Of a stretch of 64,000 nucleotides of DNA, positions 1 to 9,594 are shown piece by piece. A program made the position numbers and the translations under genes. Location of the stretch: the NCBI GenBank assembly GCA_014190155.1, contig BJFY01000001.1:62001-126000 (forward strand), read 5' to 3'. Source of the DNA: Actinomycetes bacterium. Lineage in GTDB: Bacteria; Actinomycetota; Actinomycetes; Nanopelagicales; Nanopelagicaceae. Position 1 is the first letter of the stretch, and the number at the start of each line of letters is the position of its first letter. The notes beneath the pieces were generated by a model. It ran no database searches. It saw nothing but the letters and a program-made list of their open reading frames with translations, and had not been told where the DNA came from.

Positions 1-1
1 T

Positions 2-244
2 GCAGCTTTGTTAACTATTAATACATTATTAACGCAGGACGCGATAAAAATTCAATCACTGAAGATTGAATCACTTGCAATAAATGAAAATCGCGAAGCA
101 ATTATTAAAGAAGTTGAAAGACTTGCCAGTCCTGAAGAATTGGCTGCTGCTGCAATCGCGTTAAGAATGCGACCTGCGCAATCGCCACAATTTCTCAATT
201 TAGAAGTATCAAACAAACCAGCAGAACTGGCGATTAAACCATGA
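2..244 (+). CDS. FtsL-like division protein, C-terminal part (5' end outside window)
   Basis: The open frame runs in from the left edge, so only the last 80 residues are visible. They look like the periplasmic end of an FtsL/DivIC-type septum protein: an amphipathic heptad-like stretch (about residues 12-42 of the visible part) followed by a segment like the SPEELAAAAIALRM seen here, the family's usual 'SP..l...A..lGM.P' ending. FtsL-type proteins are small bitopic membrane proteins that bridge FtsQ and FtsW/FtsI at the septum. The stop overlaps the ftsI start in an ATGA arrangement at 241-244, so the genes are translationally coupled. Position just before ftsI is the standard ftsL slot. The membrane segment should lie upstream of the window. 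A TTG at position 8 could be read as a start but gives no membrane segment, so I treat it as internal. Confidence 0.75.
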   Translation, partial: AALLTINTLLTQDAIKIQSLKIESLAINENREAIIKEVERLASPEELAAAAIALRMRPAQSPQFLNLEVSNKPAELAIKP

Positions 245-2031
245 GCAGAAATACTTTAGTGGAGCGCAGAATTCGCTTCTTGGTCGCAAGTTCGTTAGTA
301 ATTTTGCTGGCTTTTTCTGTGCGGTTAGTTGATGTGCAAGCAGTGCGAGCACAGGGAATCGCCGCAAAGGTCACAAATGAATTAACAAAAAAGACGGTCT
401 TGCCAGCTCCGAGAGGAGCTATCACTGACGCTAACGGTAGTGAGCTCGCTCGTAGCGTGATTTCTTATAGAGTTATTGTTGATCAAAGCATTATTTCTAA
501 TCCCGCAAAATTGGCAGCCTTGGCTGCGCCTGTCTTAGGGATGAATGCAGCAGCTCTAACCCAGGACTTAACTGGAACTAGAAGGTATGTGGTTATTGCG
601 CAAAGTGTTTCACCTTCTGTTTGGAATCGATTGACTGATGTGGTGAAAAATTACAATCTATCTGTAAAAAATAGTAAAGATGCTAATTCGCAACACCTAG
701 CTGGGTTTTTCATGGAGCGGTTGTATACCCGTGAATATCCATCTGGATATCTCGCAGCATCAATTATTGGTTTTATTAATCAATCTGGAGTGGGGGCTGC
801 TGGATTGGAGTATGCACAAAATACGTTGTTGACTGGTACAAACGGTGAATACCTCTACGAAAGTGGTGGTGGTGCCATCATTCCAGGCACACAACAAGTT
901 ACCGTTGAAGAGAAAAAAGGCAACAGCATAAAGTTGACAATTGATAAAGATATCCAATACGTAGCGATGCAAGCCATTTCTGAAGTTGTAAAAAGTTCTA
1001 ATGCAAAATCTGGAACTGTAATTGTGATGAATCCCAAAACTGGCGAAGTTTTAGCACAAGCGACTTATCCAACTTACGACCCCGCTAATACAAAAAATAC
1101 TGACCCAAGCAAATTTAAAAATCCCGCGGTAGAAGATGTGTACGAGCCAGGATCTACTGGAAAAGTTATAACCTACGCAGCGGCGCTGGAAGAGAAGAAA
1201 ATAACTCCGCTTTCCGTTTTCACCATTCCTTACGCGCTGAAAGTTTCAAATCATGTGTTCCATGACCACGAGAAACATGCAATCCAAAGACTTACCGCAA
1301 CTGGGGCACTAGCTGTCTCAAGCAACACTGGCGCAATTCAAATTGGTCAGATGATGTCGAATGACACGCTATTTTCTTACCTAACAAAATTTGGAATTGG
1401 ATCCAAGACTGGAACCCAACTGCCTGGCGAATCCAGCGGCCTGCTATCTAAAGTGAAAGATTGGTCTGGAACCACCGCTCCAACAGTCGCATTTGGCCAG
1501 GGCTACTCGCTTACCGCAATGCAAGCGACTTCAGTATTCGCCACACTCGCAAATGATGGCGTGCGTGTTTCGCCAACTGTAATTGCTGGAACTAGTCATG
1601 CTTCTGGAAATTTCACACCTTCTGCAAAGCGTCCAGCTGAGCGAGTTGTTAGCGCTGAAACTGCACGGCAAATACGATTGATGATGGAGAGCGTTGTTTC
1701 TTCATCTGGCACTGCAGCATCAGCTGCAATTCCTGGTTACAGAGTGGCTGGTAAAACTGGAACAGCCATGCGATTCGATGATGGCTGTTCTTGCTATCGC
1801 GGTTACACCGCTTCATTTATTGGTTTTGCGCCAGCTGATAAACCTGAATATGTTGTAAGCGTGACCATTCAAGCGCCACAAGGAATTCATTGGGGCGGTT
1901 ACTTAGGTGGACCAGTATTTAAGAAAGTTATGAGTTTTGTTTTACAAGATAAAAGAATTCCACCAACTTTAACTTTGAAAACGATTTATCCATTAAATGA
2001 AAAAGATTTGAAAGCTACACAAAAACCATGA
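241..2031 (+). CDS. ftsI: Penicillin-binding protein FtsI/PBP3, septal transpeptidase
   Basis: Class B penicillin-binding protein that cross-links septal peptidoglycan with FtsW. An uncleaved membrane anchor lies near residues 12-32, followed by the dimerisation domain and the transpeptidase domain. The three active-site motifs are intact: STGK with the acylated serine at about residue 305, SSN at about 360-362, and KTG at about 505-507. A GCSCYRGYTASF segment after KTGTA matches my memory of actinobacterial FtsI proteins. At 596 aa it has normal family length. The ATG overlaps the preceding stop (ATGA), and the 3' end overlaps murE in the same way. FtsI rather than an elongation PBP2 is favoured by its position between ftsL and murE. 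Confidence 0.96.
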   Translation: MSRNTLVERRIRFLVASSLVILLAFSVRLVDVQAVRAQGIAAKVTNELTKKTVLPAPRGAITDANGSELARSVISYRVIVDQSIISNPAKLAALAAPVLGMNAAALTQDLTGTRRYVVIAQSVSPSVWNRLTDVVKNYNLSVKNSKDANSQHLAGFFMERLYTREYPSGYLAASIIGFINQSGVGAAGLEYAQNTLLTGTNGEYLYESGGGAIIPGTQQVTVEEKKGNSIKLTIDKDIQYVAMQAISEVVKSSNAKSGTVIVMNPKTGEVLAQATYPTYDPANTKNTDPSKFKNPAVEDVYEPGSTGKVITYAAALEEKKITPLSVFTIPYALKVSNHVFHDHEKHAIQRLTATGALAVSSNTGAIQIGQMMSNDTLFSYLTKFGIGSKTGTQLPGESSGLLSKVKDWSGTTAPTVAFGQGYSLTAMQATSVFATLANDGVRVSPTVIAGTSHASGNFTPSAKRPAERVVSAETARQIRLMMESVVSSSGTAASAAIPGYRVAGKTGTAMRFDDGCSCYRGYTASFIGFAPADKPEYVVSVTIQAPQGIHWGGYLGGPVFKKVMSFVLQDKRIPPTLTLKTIYPLNEKDLKATQKP

Positions 2032-3518
2032 TTGTGCGAGTTGAGGAGATGTTGAGCAAGAAATTATCGGAAATTGCTCGATATTTTGACCTTGACTCAA
2101 GTTCTACCGAAGTTAATGTCACGGGGATAACCAGCCAGGCGCAATCTGTAACTGCGGGCGATCTTTTTCTTGGTTTCACCGGCACAAATACTCATGGCGC
2201 AAAATTTGCAGAGCTAGCGATTACCAATGGTGCAGTAGCGATTTTGACCGACACTGAAGGCGCTTCAATTATTAGTAATAGCGCAGTGCCAGTTTTAGTT
2301 ATAAGTAATCCGCGCTTGATTGCTGGAAACCTTACTGCTTGGTTCTATGGCTTCCCGTTGAATTCGATATTTGCAATCGGCATTACTGGCACTAATGGAA
2401 AGACGACTACCACCACACTTTTGCACCAACTTTGGCAGAGCGCGAATGTCGAATCCGCGCTGATAGGAACGGTCGCCACTCAAATTGGTAGCGAAATTTT
2501 GTCCAGCAACAGAACCACACCAGAATCTGACGAGCTACAAGCTCTTTTTGCAGTAATGCGAGAGCGGCATATCAGGAATTTAGCGATGGAAGTAAGTAGC
2601 CATGCGTTATCCCAAAATCGTGTAACTGGTTCGAAATTCAAAGCAGTTGCCTTCACCAATCTGACACAAGACCATTTAGATTTTCATGGATCAATGGATC
2701 GCTATTACCAAGCAAAGAAATCGCTATTTACCTTTGAGTATGCCGAAAAAGGTTTTATAAATATTGATGGCGATTTCGGCAGTCAACTTGTAAGTGATTC
2801 TGAAATTCCAATAATCACGATTTCAAAATATAACCATAAAGCGAATTGGTACTACGAAGCTGCAGTTGCAACATCCAATGGATATGAAGTATCGATTAGA
2901 GGCACAGGTGGCATTCTTATTTCTGGGAAATTACCACTGTTTGGTGAATATAATTTAGAGAACGCCATTATGGCTATCGCTCTCGCCGTTGAAAGCGGGC
3001 TAGATCCAATTTTTGTTGGCACCCAAATGCAAGCCATGAAAGGTGCATCTGGCCGATTAGAACCAATAAATCTCGGTCAAAGTTTCGCGGCCTTTGTAGA
3101 TTACGCACATTCGCCAGATGCTGTAACTCGCGTACTGGAAACCGTAAAATCATTTACCACCGGAAAAGTAATTGCAGTATTGGGGTGTGGCGGTGATCGC
3201 GATGCCACAAAGCGACCTTTGATGGGAGCTGCACTCTCTAATGGATCTGACATAGCAATTTTTACTAGCGACAATCCACGAAGTGAAGCGCCACAAGTAA
3301 TATTAGATTCAATGACTGCTGGCTTAAAAGTATTAGCGCCATCAAAAGTTATCGAAAGTAGAAGTTCTGCAATCGAGTATGCAGTTTCACTTGCTAAACC
3401 TGGCGATACAGTTCTGTTACTAGGTAAAGGCCACGAGATTGGCCAGGAAATTGCAGGCGTTATTCATAGTTTTGATGATCGAATTGAGTTAGCTCGTGCA
3501 ATTGAGGGCAAGTCATGA
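2028..3518 (+). CDS. murE: UDP-MurNAc-L-Ala-D-Glu:meso-diaminopimelate ligase
   Basis: Cytoplasmic Mur ligase adding the third amino acid to the peptidoglycan stem peptide with ATP. The order is UDP-substrate-binding N-domain, central ATPase with the P-loop GITGTNGKTT (about residues 117-126), then the C-domain. DNPR at about residues 415-418 is the signature of enzymes that use meso-diaminopimelate; lysine-adding enzymes have a different residue at the arginine. This predicts A2pm-type peptidoglycan. The first ATG overlaps the ftsI stop. A second ATG at 2049 directly follows GAGGAG, but that is too close to act as its ribosome site, so the overlapping start is preferred. The 496 aa length is normal. 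Confidence 0.96.
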   Translation: MIVRVEEMLSKKLSEIARYFDLDSSSTEVNVTGITSQAQSVTAGDLFLGFTGTNTHGAKFAELAITNGAVAILTDTEGASIISNSAVPVLVISNPRLIAGNLTAWFYGFPLNSIFAIGITGTNGKTTTTTLLHQLWQSANVESALIGTVATQIGSEILSSNRTTPESDELQALFAVMRERHIRNLAMEVSSHALSQNRVTGSKFKAVAFTNLTQDHLDFHGSMDRYYQAKKSLFTFEYAEKGFINIDGDFGSQLVSDSEIPIITISKYNHKANWYYEAAVATSNGYEVSIRGTGGILISGKLPLFGEYNLENAIMAIALAVESGLDPIFVGTQMQAMKGASGRLEPINLGQSFAAFVDYAHSPDAVTRVLETVKSFTTGKVIAVLGCGGDRDATKRPLMGAALSNGSDIAIFTSDNPRSEAPQVILDSMTAGLKVLAPSKVIESRSSAIEYAVSLAKPGDTVLLLGKGHEIGQEIAGVIHSFDDRIELARAIEGKS

Positions 3519-4906
3519 TCCCGCTTACGGTCGCGAAGCTTGCCGAAATTGTCGGTGGCGAAATAGCTGGGATAGATCCAACAACTATCGTTAATGGAGA
3601 TTTCTTTTTTGATTCACGCGCACCGATAAAAGGTGGGGTCTTTGTAGCGCTAATCGGAAATTCTAATGATGGCCACGACTATATAGCTAAAGCTATCTCT
3701 AGTGGCGCAGTACTTGCGTTGGTATCTCTAGAGGTTAAAGCACCCTCTATTAAAGTGGTAAATGTTTTAGATGCTCTTGGAAAACTTGCAAATTACGTCC
3801 GGATGCAAATTAAGGATTTGAAAGTAATCGCAATCACTGGATCCCAAGGCAAGACAACCACAAAAGATTTGCTCGCCCATATTTTTAGCGCAGTTGGTGC
3901 AACCACATCTCCAATTGGTTCATACAATAATGATTTAGGTGTGCCGCTCACACTTCTAAAATGCAATTTAGATACCAAGTTTTGCCTGGTGGAAATGGGA
4001 GCTCGCAATATTGGCGACATCGCAAAATTAACTAATATCGCTAAACCTAATGTTGCGGTAGTCCTTAAAGTTGGCAGCGCACACCTTGGCGAATTTGGCA
4101 GCCGCGAAAACATTGCGATCGCTAAAGGAGAAATAGTAATCGGACTTACCCCAAAGGATTTTGCAGTACTTGGAAGTTACGATGAATTCACGCCAAAGAT
4201 GGCTATGACCACTTCCGCAAAAGTTTTATCATTTGGGGAGAGCAGTAAGTTTGATATTCGAGCTGCCGATGTTGAGTATCGTGAGGGCTATGCTCATTTT
4301 GATTTAGTTACGCCGCAAGGCAGAGAAGCGGTTGGGCTTCGAATCTTAGGGATGCATCAAGTTGCCAACGCTCTCGCTGCAGCTGCGGCAGCTACAGCGC
4401 TTAATGTTCCAATAGAGGTAATTGCATCCGCGCTTTCAACTGCCGAGGTAACTAGTAAGTGGCGGATGGAACTCAAAGATATAAATGGTCTCTTAATTAT
4501 TAATGATGCTTACAATGCAAATCCTGAAAGCATGATGGCAGCGCTGCGAACTTTGGCGCTATTAAGTCAGGAGCGTGGTGGTAGATCTTGGGCATTTCTT
4601 GGGACCATGCATGAGTTAGGCAGTTTGTCTGAGAGCGCGCATACCGAAATTGCGACAGCGGCTGCGGCGCTAAATATTGATCATTTAGTGGCAATTGGAA
4701 ATCGCCACTATCAAAGCGCAGAACCAATCGAAATGGTTTCCCACTATTACGCTCAACAAAGTGATGCCCATGAACTCTTCTCACATTTTGAAGTTGGCGA
4801 CGTGATACTAGTCAAAGCCTCTAGAGCCGAACATCTTGAGATAATTGCTGCAGAAATTGCTAAGTTTTGGAGCGCTAAAACTAATGATCCGGAGGAGACG
4901 CTATGA
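3515..4906 (+). CDS. murF: UDP-MurNAc-tripeptide:D-Ala-D-Ala ligase MurF
   Basis: Mur ligase that adds the D-Ala-D-Ala dipeptide, finishing the cytoplasmic UDP-MurNAc-pentapeptide. Visible motifs are the P-loop [10 protein letters not shown] at about residues 109-118, the [11 protein letters not shown] segment typical of MurF, and [11 protein letters not shown] in the C-domain. At 463 aa it has family length. The start overlaps the murE stop by four bases (ATGA) and the stop overlaps mraY likewise. No D-Ala-D-Ala ligase gene is present in this window, so the dipeptide must be made by a gene elsewhere. Confidence 0.96.
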   Translation: MIPLTVAKLAEIVGGEIAGIDPTTIVNGDFFFDSRAPIKGGVFVALIGNSNDGHDYIAKAISSGAVLALVSLEVKAPSIKVVNVLDALGKLANYVRMQIKDLKVIAITGSQGKTTTKDLLAHIFSAVGATTSPIGSYNNDLGVPLTLLKCNLDTKFCLVEMGARNIGDIAKLTNIAKPNVAVVLKVGSAHLGEFGSRENIAIAKGEIVIGLTPKDFAVLGSYDEFTPKMAMTTSAKVLSFGESSKFDIRAADVEYREGYAHFDLVTPQGREAVGLRILGMHQVANALAAAAAATALNVPIEVIASALSTAEVTSKWRMELKDINGLLIINDAYNANPESMMAALRTLALLSQERGGRSWAFLGTMHELGSLSESAHTEIATAAAALNIDHLVAIGNRHYQSAEPIEMVSHYYAQQSDAHELFSHFEVGDVILVKASRAEHLEIIAAEIAKFWSAKTNDPEETL

Positions 4907-5961
4907 AAGGAATTCTCGTTGCCGGAGCTATTTCATTATTCCTAAGTTTTTTCGGCACGCCTGGATTAATCAAGATACTGGCAAAGCGTGGCTACGGACA
5001 AATGATTCGAGATGATGGACCAACGACTCATCACGTAAAACGTGGAACGCCAACTATGGGCGGGATTATTTTAATTTTTGCAAGTTTCGTTGGATTTTTT
5101 CTTAGCCACTTATTCACTGGTGTAAACATAAGTATTTCTGCGTTGTTAATTCTCGCTTTAGTTCTAGGTTTAGGTGGCGTCGGATTCCTTGATGATTGGT
5201 TGAAAGTTTCACGAAAACAATCATTAGGTCTTTCTGGAAAACAGAAATTATTTGGCCAAGCTTTAATAGCCGCGCTTTTTGGTATCTTCGCAACTCGATT
5301 TCCGGACGAGAATAATTTGACTCCGATGTCGCTAAACCTATCCGCAGTGCGTGATACCTCGCTAAAGCTAGGCGCAGTAGTTGTAGTTTTATGGGCAATT
5401 TTTATGGTTTTAGCTTCAAGTAATGGCGTTAATTTAACTGATGGTTTAGATGGACTGGCTACCGGTGCTGCTGTGATGACGTTCTTGGCATTTGTATTAA
5501 TCGGAGTTTGGGAGTTTGGCCAAAGTTGCGCAATTAACCTTGGTCCAAAATGCTACAACGTCCGCGATCCGCTAGATCTTGCGGTGTTAGCTGCAGCCTT
5601 TAGTGGAGCATGTTGTGGTTTTCTTTGGTGGAACGCATCTCCGGCGCGAATTTTTATGGGGGATACTGGATCGCTTGCTATTGGTGGCGCTTTAGCAGGG
5701 CTAGCGATGACGTTGCGCACGCAATTGCTGTTAATCCCGCTAGGTGGGCTATTTGTAATCATTACACTTTCAGTAATTATTCAAACCGGATATTTCAAAT
5801 TATCTGGCGGTAAGCGGGTATTCAAAATGGCACCCCTGCAACATCATTTCGAATTAATAGGTTGGGGCGAAGTAACAATTGTTATTAGGTTCTGGATTAT
5901 TGCTGGGCTCTCAGTTGCTGCTGGATTAGCGTTATTTTATGCGCAATGGGTTGTTGCTTAA
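4903..5961 (+). CDS. mraY: Phospho-MurNAc-pentapeptide translocase MraY
   Basis: Polytopic membrane enzyme that moves phospho-MurNAc-pentapeptide from UDP to undecaprenyl phosphate, giving lipid I. About ten membrane segments are evident. Catalytic signatures are DDGP and [12 protein letters not shown] near residues 38-54, FLDDW near 95-99, the [12 protein letters not shown] loop near 175-186, the FMGDTGSLA segment, and the late PLQHHFE segment. All the expected acidic residues are present. At 352 aa the length is normal. A strong ribosome site (GGAGGAG, about 4891-4897) precedes the ATG, unusual in an operon otherwise run by overlapping starts and stops; the ATG also overlaps the murF stop. 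Confidence 0.97.
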   Translation: MKGILVAGAISLFLSFFGTPGLIKILAKRGYGQMIRDDGPTTHHVKRGTPTMGGIILIFASFVGFFLSHLFTGVNISISALLILALVLGLGGVGFLDDWLKVSRKQSLGLSGKQKLFGQALIAALFGIFATRFPDENNLTPMSLNLSAVRDTSLKLGAVVVVLWAIFMVLASSNGVNLTDGLDGLATGAAVMTFLAFVLIGVWEFGQSCAINLGPKCYNVRDPLDLAVLAAAFSGACCGFLWWNASPARIFMGDTGSLAIGGALAGLAMTLRTQLLLIPLGGLFVIITLSVIIQTGYFKLSGGKRVFKMAPLQHHFELIGWGEVTIVIRFWIIAGLSVAAGLALFYAQWVVA

Positions 5962-5967
5962 TTAGCC

Positions 5968-7341
5968 ATGTCTTTCCTCGAATCTCTCAAAAATAGAAAT
6001 ATCGCAGTAATTGGAGCGGGTGTTACCGGTCAAGCAATTTTGAGTTTTCTGGAAAGCAAAGGCGCGCAAGTAAAACTTATCGATGAGAAGAAAATTAACG
6101 AAAGTGTAATTACTGAAATTGATGGCGATTTGTTTTCGAAGTTTTCATTAGTTTGTGTTTCGCCTGGCTGGCGAATTGATCACCCAGTTATTTCAGAATT
6201 TCGCAAATTAGGCACGGAAATTTTAAGTGAAATTGATTTGGCATGGCGGGTAAAACTTGAAATTCTGCCAAATCAAAAATGGGTTGCGCTAACTGGCACA
6301 AATGGCAAGACCACTACAATCCAAATGGTCGCATCGATTTTTGAAGCAGCTGGAGTAAGCGGAGCTGCGTGTGGAAATGTTGGTGAAACGGTCATTGCCG
6401 CAGTCACCTCATCAAACGAATATGATGTCTTAGCGTTAGAACTCTCATCTTTTCAAATTGAATGGTCGAATGAAGCTAAATTTGAAATTGGTTGTATTCT
6501 AAATATTGCAGATGACCATATCGATTGGCATGGTTCATTGGAAAGTTATGCAAAATCAAAAGCAAAATTACTCGGCATGTCCCAAAGCGCGCTTTTAAAT
6601 TTGAGCGACCCGGAAGTAATGCAGCACTCGACTAGCTATTTAGGTAAGAAGTTTTACTTCTCCCTTGAAACTCCAAAGCCAGGGGAGTTAGGGCTAGTAG
6701 AAAATCTATTGATTGATCGCGCTTTCACCAACAGTGATGCTGCTGAAGCAATCGGAGAAGTGCAAGATATTTCGCCGGCAGTCCCACATAATGTCTTGAA
6801 TGCCCTTGCAGCTGGAGGTATTGCCAGAGCGCTGGGCATTCCTCCAGAAAAAGTGCAACAAGGTTTAAAAAACTTTGTACTTGATCACCATCGGTTAGAA
6901 CTAGTTCTAGATCAAGCTGGCATTAAGTGGGTTAATGACTCAAAAGCTACAAATCCGCATGCTGCGTTGGCCGCCTTGCTTTCACAAATCTCTGCTATTT
7001 GGATTGCTGGCGGGTTAACAAAAGGAGCAGATATGAACGACTTAATAACCCGTGGAAAAAATAGATTTCGAGAAGTTATTTTGATTGGCCAAGATAGCGA
7101 AATTATTAAAACAGCGCTTACTAAACATGCTCCGGAAGTGCCATTACACATTATTACAGGTAATAAAAGTGGTGAAGCGTTGATGTTGGAAGTGGTTGCG
7201 TTAGCGAAATTGATTGCGAAAAGTGGCGACACAGTTCTGCTCGCTCCAGCATGTGCTTCTATGGATCAGTTCACTTCATACGCAGATCGAGGCAATGCAT
7301 TCACAAAGGCAATCGAAAAATTGGTGGCAAAAAATGGCTAA
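5968..7341 (+). CDS. murD: UDP-MurNAc-L-Ala:D-Glu ligase MurD
   Basis: Mur ligase adding D-glutamate as the second stem-peptide residue. The N-terminal Rossmann-like UDP-binding region starts with NIAVIGAGVTGQA; the ATPase P-loop is ALTGTNGKTTT at about residues 108-118; the C-domain has NDSKATNPHAA and the ending APACASMDQF, which is diagnostic for MurD. Length 457 aa is normal. It begins six bases after mraY. The 3' end overlaps the ftsW start by eight bases. Confidence 0.96.
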   Translation: MSFLESLKNRNIAVIGAGVTGQAILSFLESKGAQVKLIDEKKINESVITEIDGDLFSKFSLVCVSPGWRIDHPVISEFRKLGTEILSEIDLAWRVKLEILPNQKWVALTGTNGKTTTIQMVASIFEAAGVSGAACGNVGETVIAAVTSSNEYDVLALELSSFQIEWSNEAKFEIGCILNIADDHIDWHGSLESYAKSKAKLLGMSQSALLNLSDPEVMQHSTSYLGKKFYFSLETPKPGELGLVENLLIDRAFTNSDAAEAIGEVQDISPAVPHNVLNALAAGGIARALGIPPEKVQQGLKNFVLDHHRLELVLDQAGIKWVNDSKATNPHAALAALLSQISAIWIAGGLTKGADMNDLITRGKNRFREVILIGQDSEIIKTALTKHAPEVPLHIITGNKSGEALMLEVVALAKLIAKSGDTVLLAPACASMDQFTSYADRGNAFTKAIEKLVAKNG

Positions 7342-8509
7342 ACCAAGGAATTTTTTAGCAAAACCCGAAGCTTCGTATTATTTGATATTAATAGCAGTCA
7401 CCGCTCTAAGTAGCCTCGGTTTGCTGATGGTGCTTTCGGCCTCTGCGGTCCGCTCCTTACATGAAACTGGAAATTCTTTTTCGATTGTGGGACGTCAAGC
7501 ATTTTTTCTAATATTTGCTCTGTTACTTGGTTATTTATCGATGAAATTGAAAACTAAACTTTGGGATCGCATTGCACCGCTCTCTCTGGTGGCTTCATGT
7601 ATTTTCTTACTATTGCCGCAAATACCCGGTTTTGGAAAAACTGTTAATGGAAATACCAACTGGATTTATGTTGCTGGTTTTACAATTCAACCAAGCGAAT
7701 TCGCGAAGATGGGTTTTATAATTTGGTGCGCCTCTCGACTATGGCTGCACGATCGGCGTATTACAGAAGGAATCAAGTCAAATATTTGGATTTTGCTGAC
7801 CCCTGGTTTTCTTTTGGTTGAAGCTCTCATCTACAAGGGCAAAGATCTTGGTACTGCCGTAGTAGTAGCTTTAATATTTGCTGGAATACTTTTTATTGCA
7901 GGTGTTCCGATAAAAGATCTTTCAGTCGCAGGTGGTCTAGGTGGATTAGTAGTTGCGGTTTTAGTTATTAGCCATAAAAATCGATTAAATCGTTTCTTTG
8001 CACTGCTTGATCCATTCTCTGTTCAATATTACAAAGGTGCAGGATGGCAACAAGCCCACAGCTTGATGGGTTTAGCTTCTGGTGGCTTATTTGGAATTGG
8101 TTTAGGAGCGAGTAGACAGAAATGGGGAACGCTCGCAGAAGCACATACCGATTTTATTTTTTCGGTAATTGGTGAGGAACTTGGATTATTAGGAACTTCA
8201 GTGGTCCTTCTACTATTTGCCGGTTTAATTCTTTCAATTTTCAAAGTAGCGCTCGGAGCAAGTACTAGTTTTGAAAAGTACGCGACTGCCGGAATTGGCT
8301 GTTGGTTCTCTATGCAATTGACCTTGAACATTGGTTCGGCAGTCGGGTTAATTCCAGTCGTAGGTGTAACTTTGCCGTTTATGTCCTACGGCGGATCCTC
8401 ACTGCTCTCAGTATTTATTGCCGCCGGTTTCGTGCTTGGCGTAGCTCGACGGACACCAAAAATTAGAGAAGCGATTTTGCAACGTAGAAAACTAAAGTTG
8501 GCAAAGTAA
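7334..8509 (+). CDS. ftsW: Septal peptidoglycan glycosyltransferase FtsW (SEDS family)
   Basis: SEDS-family membrane protein that polymerises lipid II into glycan strands at the septum and partners FtsI. About ten membrane helices are seen. Family marks are KTVNGNTNWIYVAGFTIQPSE near residues 95-115 and the late segment PFMSYGGSSLLS. The reading frame is open further upstream to 7214, but that extension is out-of-frame murD sequence and looks non-native; ATG at 7334, giving MAKPRN and 391 aa, is chosen because it starts just before the first helix and overlaps the murD stop by eight bases. The stop overlaps the murG ATG (TAATG). RodA is the alternative name for this fold, but the operon position favours FtsW. 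Confidence 0.93.
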   Translation: MAKPRNFLAKPEASYYLILIAVTALSSLGLLMVLSASAVRSLHETGNSFSIVGRQAFFLIFALLLGYLSMKLKTKLWDRIAPLSLVASCIFLLLPQIPGFGKTVNGNTNWIYVAGFTIQPSEFAKMGFIIWCASRLWLHDRRITEGIKSNIWILLTPGFLLVEALIYKGKDLGTAVVVALIFAGILFIAGVPIKDLSVAGGLGGLVVAVLVISHKNRLNRFFALLDPFSVQYYKGAGWQQAHSLMGLASGGLFGIGLGASRQKWGTLAEAHTDFIFSVIGEELGLLGTSVVLLLFAGLILSIFKVALGASTSFEKYATAGIGCWFSMQLTLNIGSAVGLIPVVGVTLPFMSYGGSSLLSVFIAAGFVLGVARRTPKIREAILQRRKLKLAK

Positions 8510-9594
8510 TGGCAACTGGAACTAAAAAAATAATTCTGGCCGGTGGTGGCACTGCTGGCCACATTGAACCCGCCCTTGCAGTAGCAGTTGAATTGCAAAA
8601 AATTGACCCGGCGCTGCAATGTGAGTTTATTGGCACTAAAACTGGGCTAGAGAACGCATTAGTACCTAGTCGCGGTTTTCCATTGAAAGTTATTCCTAAA
8701 GTTGCGCTGCCTCGAAAAATTTCGTTATCAGTATTCAAATGGCCTTTTGCTCTAATTGGAAGTGTGTTTACTTCAATTCGCATTATTAAAGACGCTTCAG
8801 TAGTTATTGGCTTTGGTGGGTATGTTGCCGCATCTTCTTATTTGGCCGCGGCTCTATTACGAATTCCGATTGTTATCCATGAAGCAAATGCAAAGCCAGG
8901 GTGGGCAAATCGTTTGGGTCGACTATTTGCAAAAATCGTCACTGTGAATTTTGGCTCAGTTCAAAGAAAGTGGCCAGAGTCTATTAATACCGGAATGCCG
9001 TTACGAGATGACATTGTTGCGGTTTCCCAACTTAAACCAAGTGAATTAGCCGAACTTAGAATTAGCCAAGCCAAGGAATGGGGACTCTCTCCCGATAAAC
9101 CAATTATCGCGGTTTTCGGTGGCTCACTTGGTTCGGAGCGAATTAACAAAGTAGTTTCGGAATACCTTAGTTCCCAAAAATATCCGATTCAAATAGCGCA
9201 TGCAGTCGGGATGCATAACACGCTTCCAATTGCTCGAACTGGCTATTTCCCAACTCAATATTTTCATAACATTGCCCGGGTTTACGCAGCCGCTGACATT
9301 ATAATTTGTCGGAGTGGCGCCGTCACTTGCGCGGAGTTGGCAGTAGTTAATAGGTACGCAATTTTAATTCCACTTCCAATTGGAAATGGTGAGCAAGAAG
9401 CGAACGCCGACGAGTTAATGACTAAGAATTCGGCAACCATGATTAAAAATTCAGAATTTACTGCCGACTGGCTTGGTAAAAATATTGAATTGGAAATCGC
9501 GAAGAGCATGGCTTATTCATCGACGGCGGTAACTGTAAAAATTAAAGAGACGGCAAAAGTTATTGCAAAACTTGCGTTATCGGTGAGCAAATAA
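8509..9594 (+). CDS. murG: Lipid II synthase MurG (GlcNAc transferase)
   Basis: Peripheral inner-face GT-B glycosyltransferase that adds GlcNAc from UDP-GlcNAc to lipid I, forming lipid II. The N-terminal loop reads GGGTAGHIEPALAVA (about residues 12-26), the actinobacterial version of the GGTGGH loop. A second glycine-rich loop, FGGSLGSERIN, lies near 203-213, and the donor-site segment CRSGAVTCAEL lies near 265. At 361 aa it is of normal length. Start and stop overlap both neighbours by one base (TAATG). Confidence 0.96.
   Translation: MATGTKKIILAGGGTAGHIEPALAVAVELQKIDPALQCEFIGTKTGLENALVPSRGFPLKVIPKVALPRKISLSVFKWPFALIGSVFTSIRIIKDASVVIGFGGYVAASSYLAAALLRIPIVIHEANAKPGWANRLGRLFAKIVTVNFGSVQRKWPESINTGMPLRDDIVAVSQLKPSELAELRISQAKEWGLSPDKPIIAVFGGSLGSERINKVVSEYLSSQKYPIQIAHAVGMHNTLPIARTGYFPTQYFHNIARVYAAADIIICRSGAVTCAELAVVNRYAILIPLPIGNGEQEANADELMTKNSATMIKNSEFTADWLGKNIELEIAKSMAYSSTAVTVKIKETAKVIAKLALSVSK

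Noticed and set aside
7214-7333. Extended N-terminus for FtsW
   Set aside because: The extra 40 residues lie in the murD coding region and have no match to FtsW; ATG 7334 fits the first helix.
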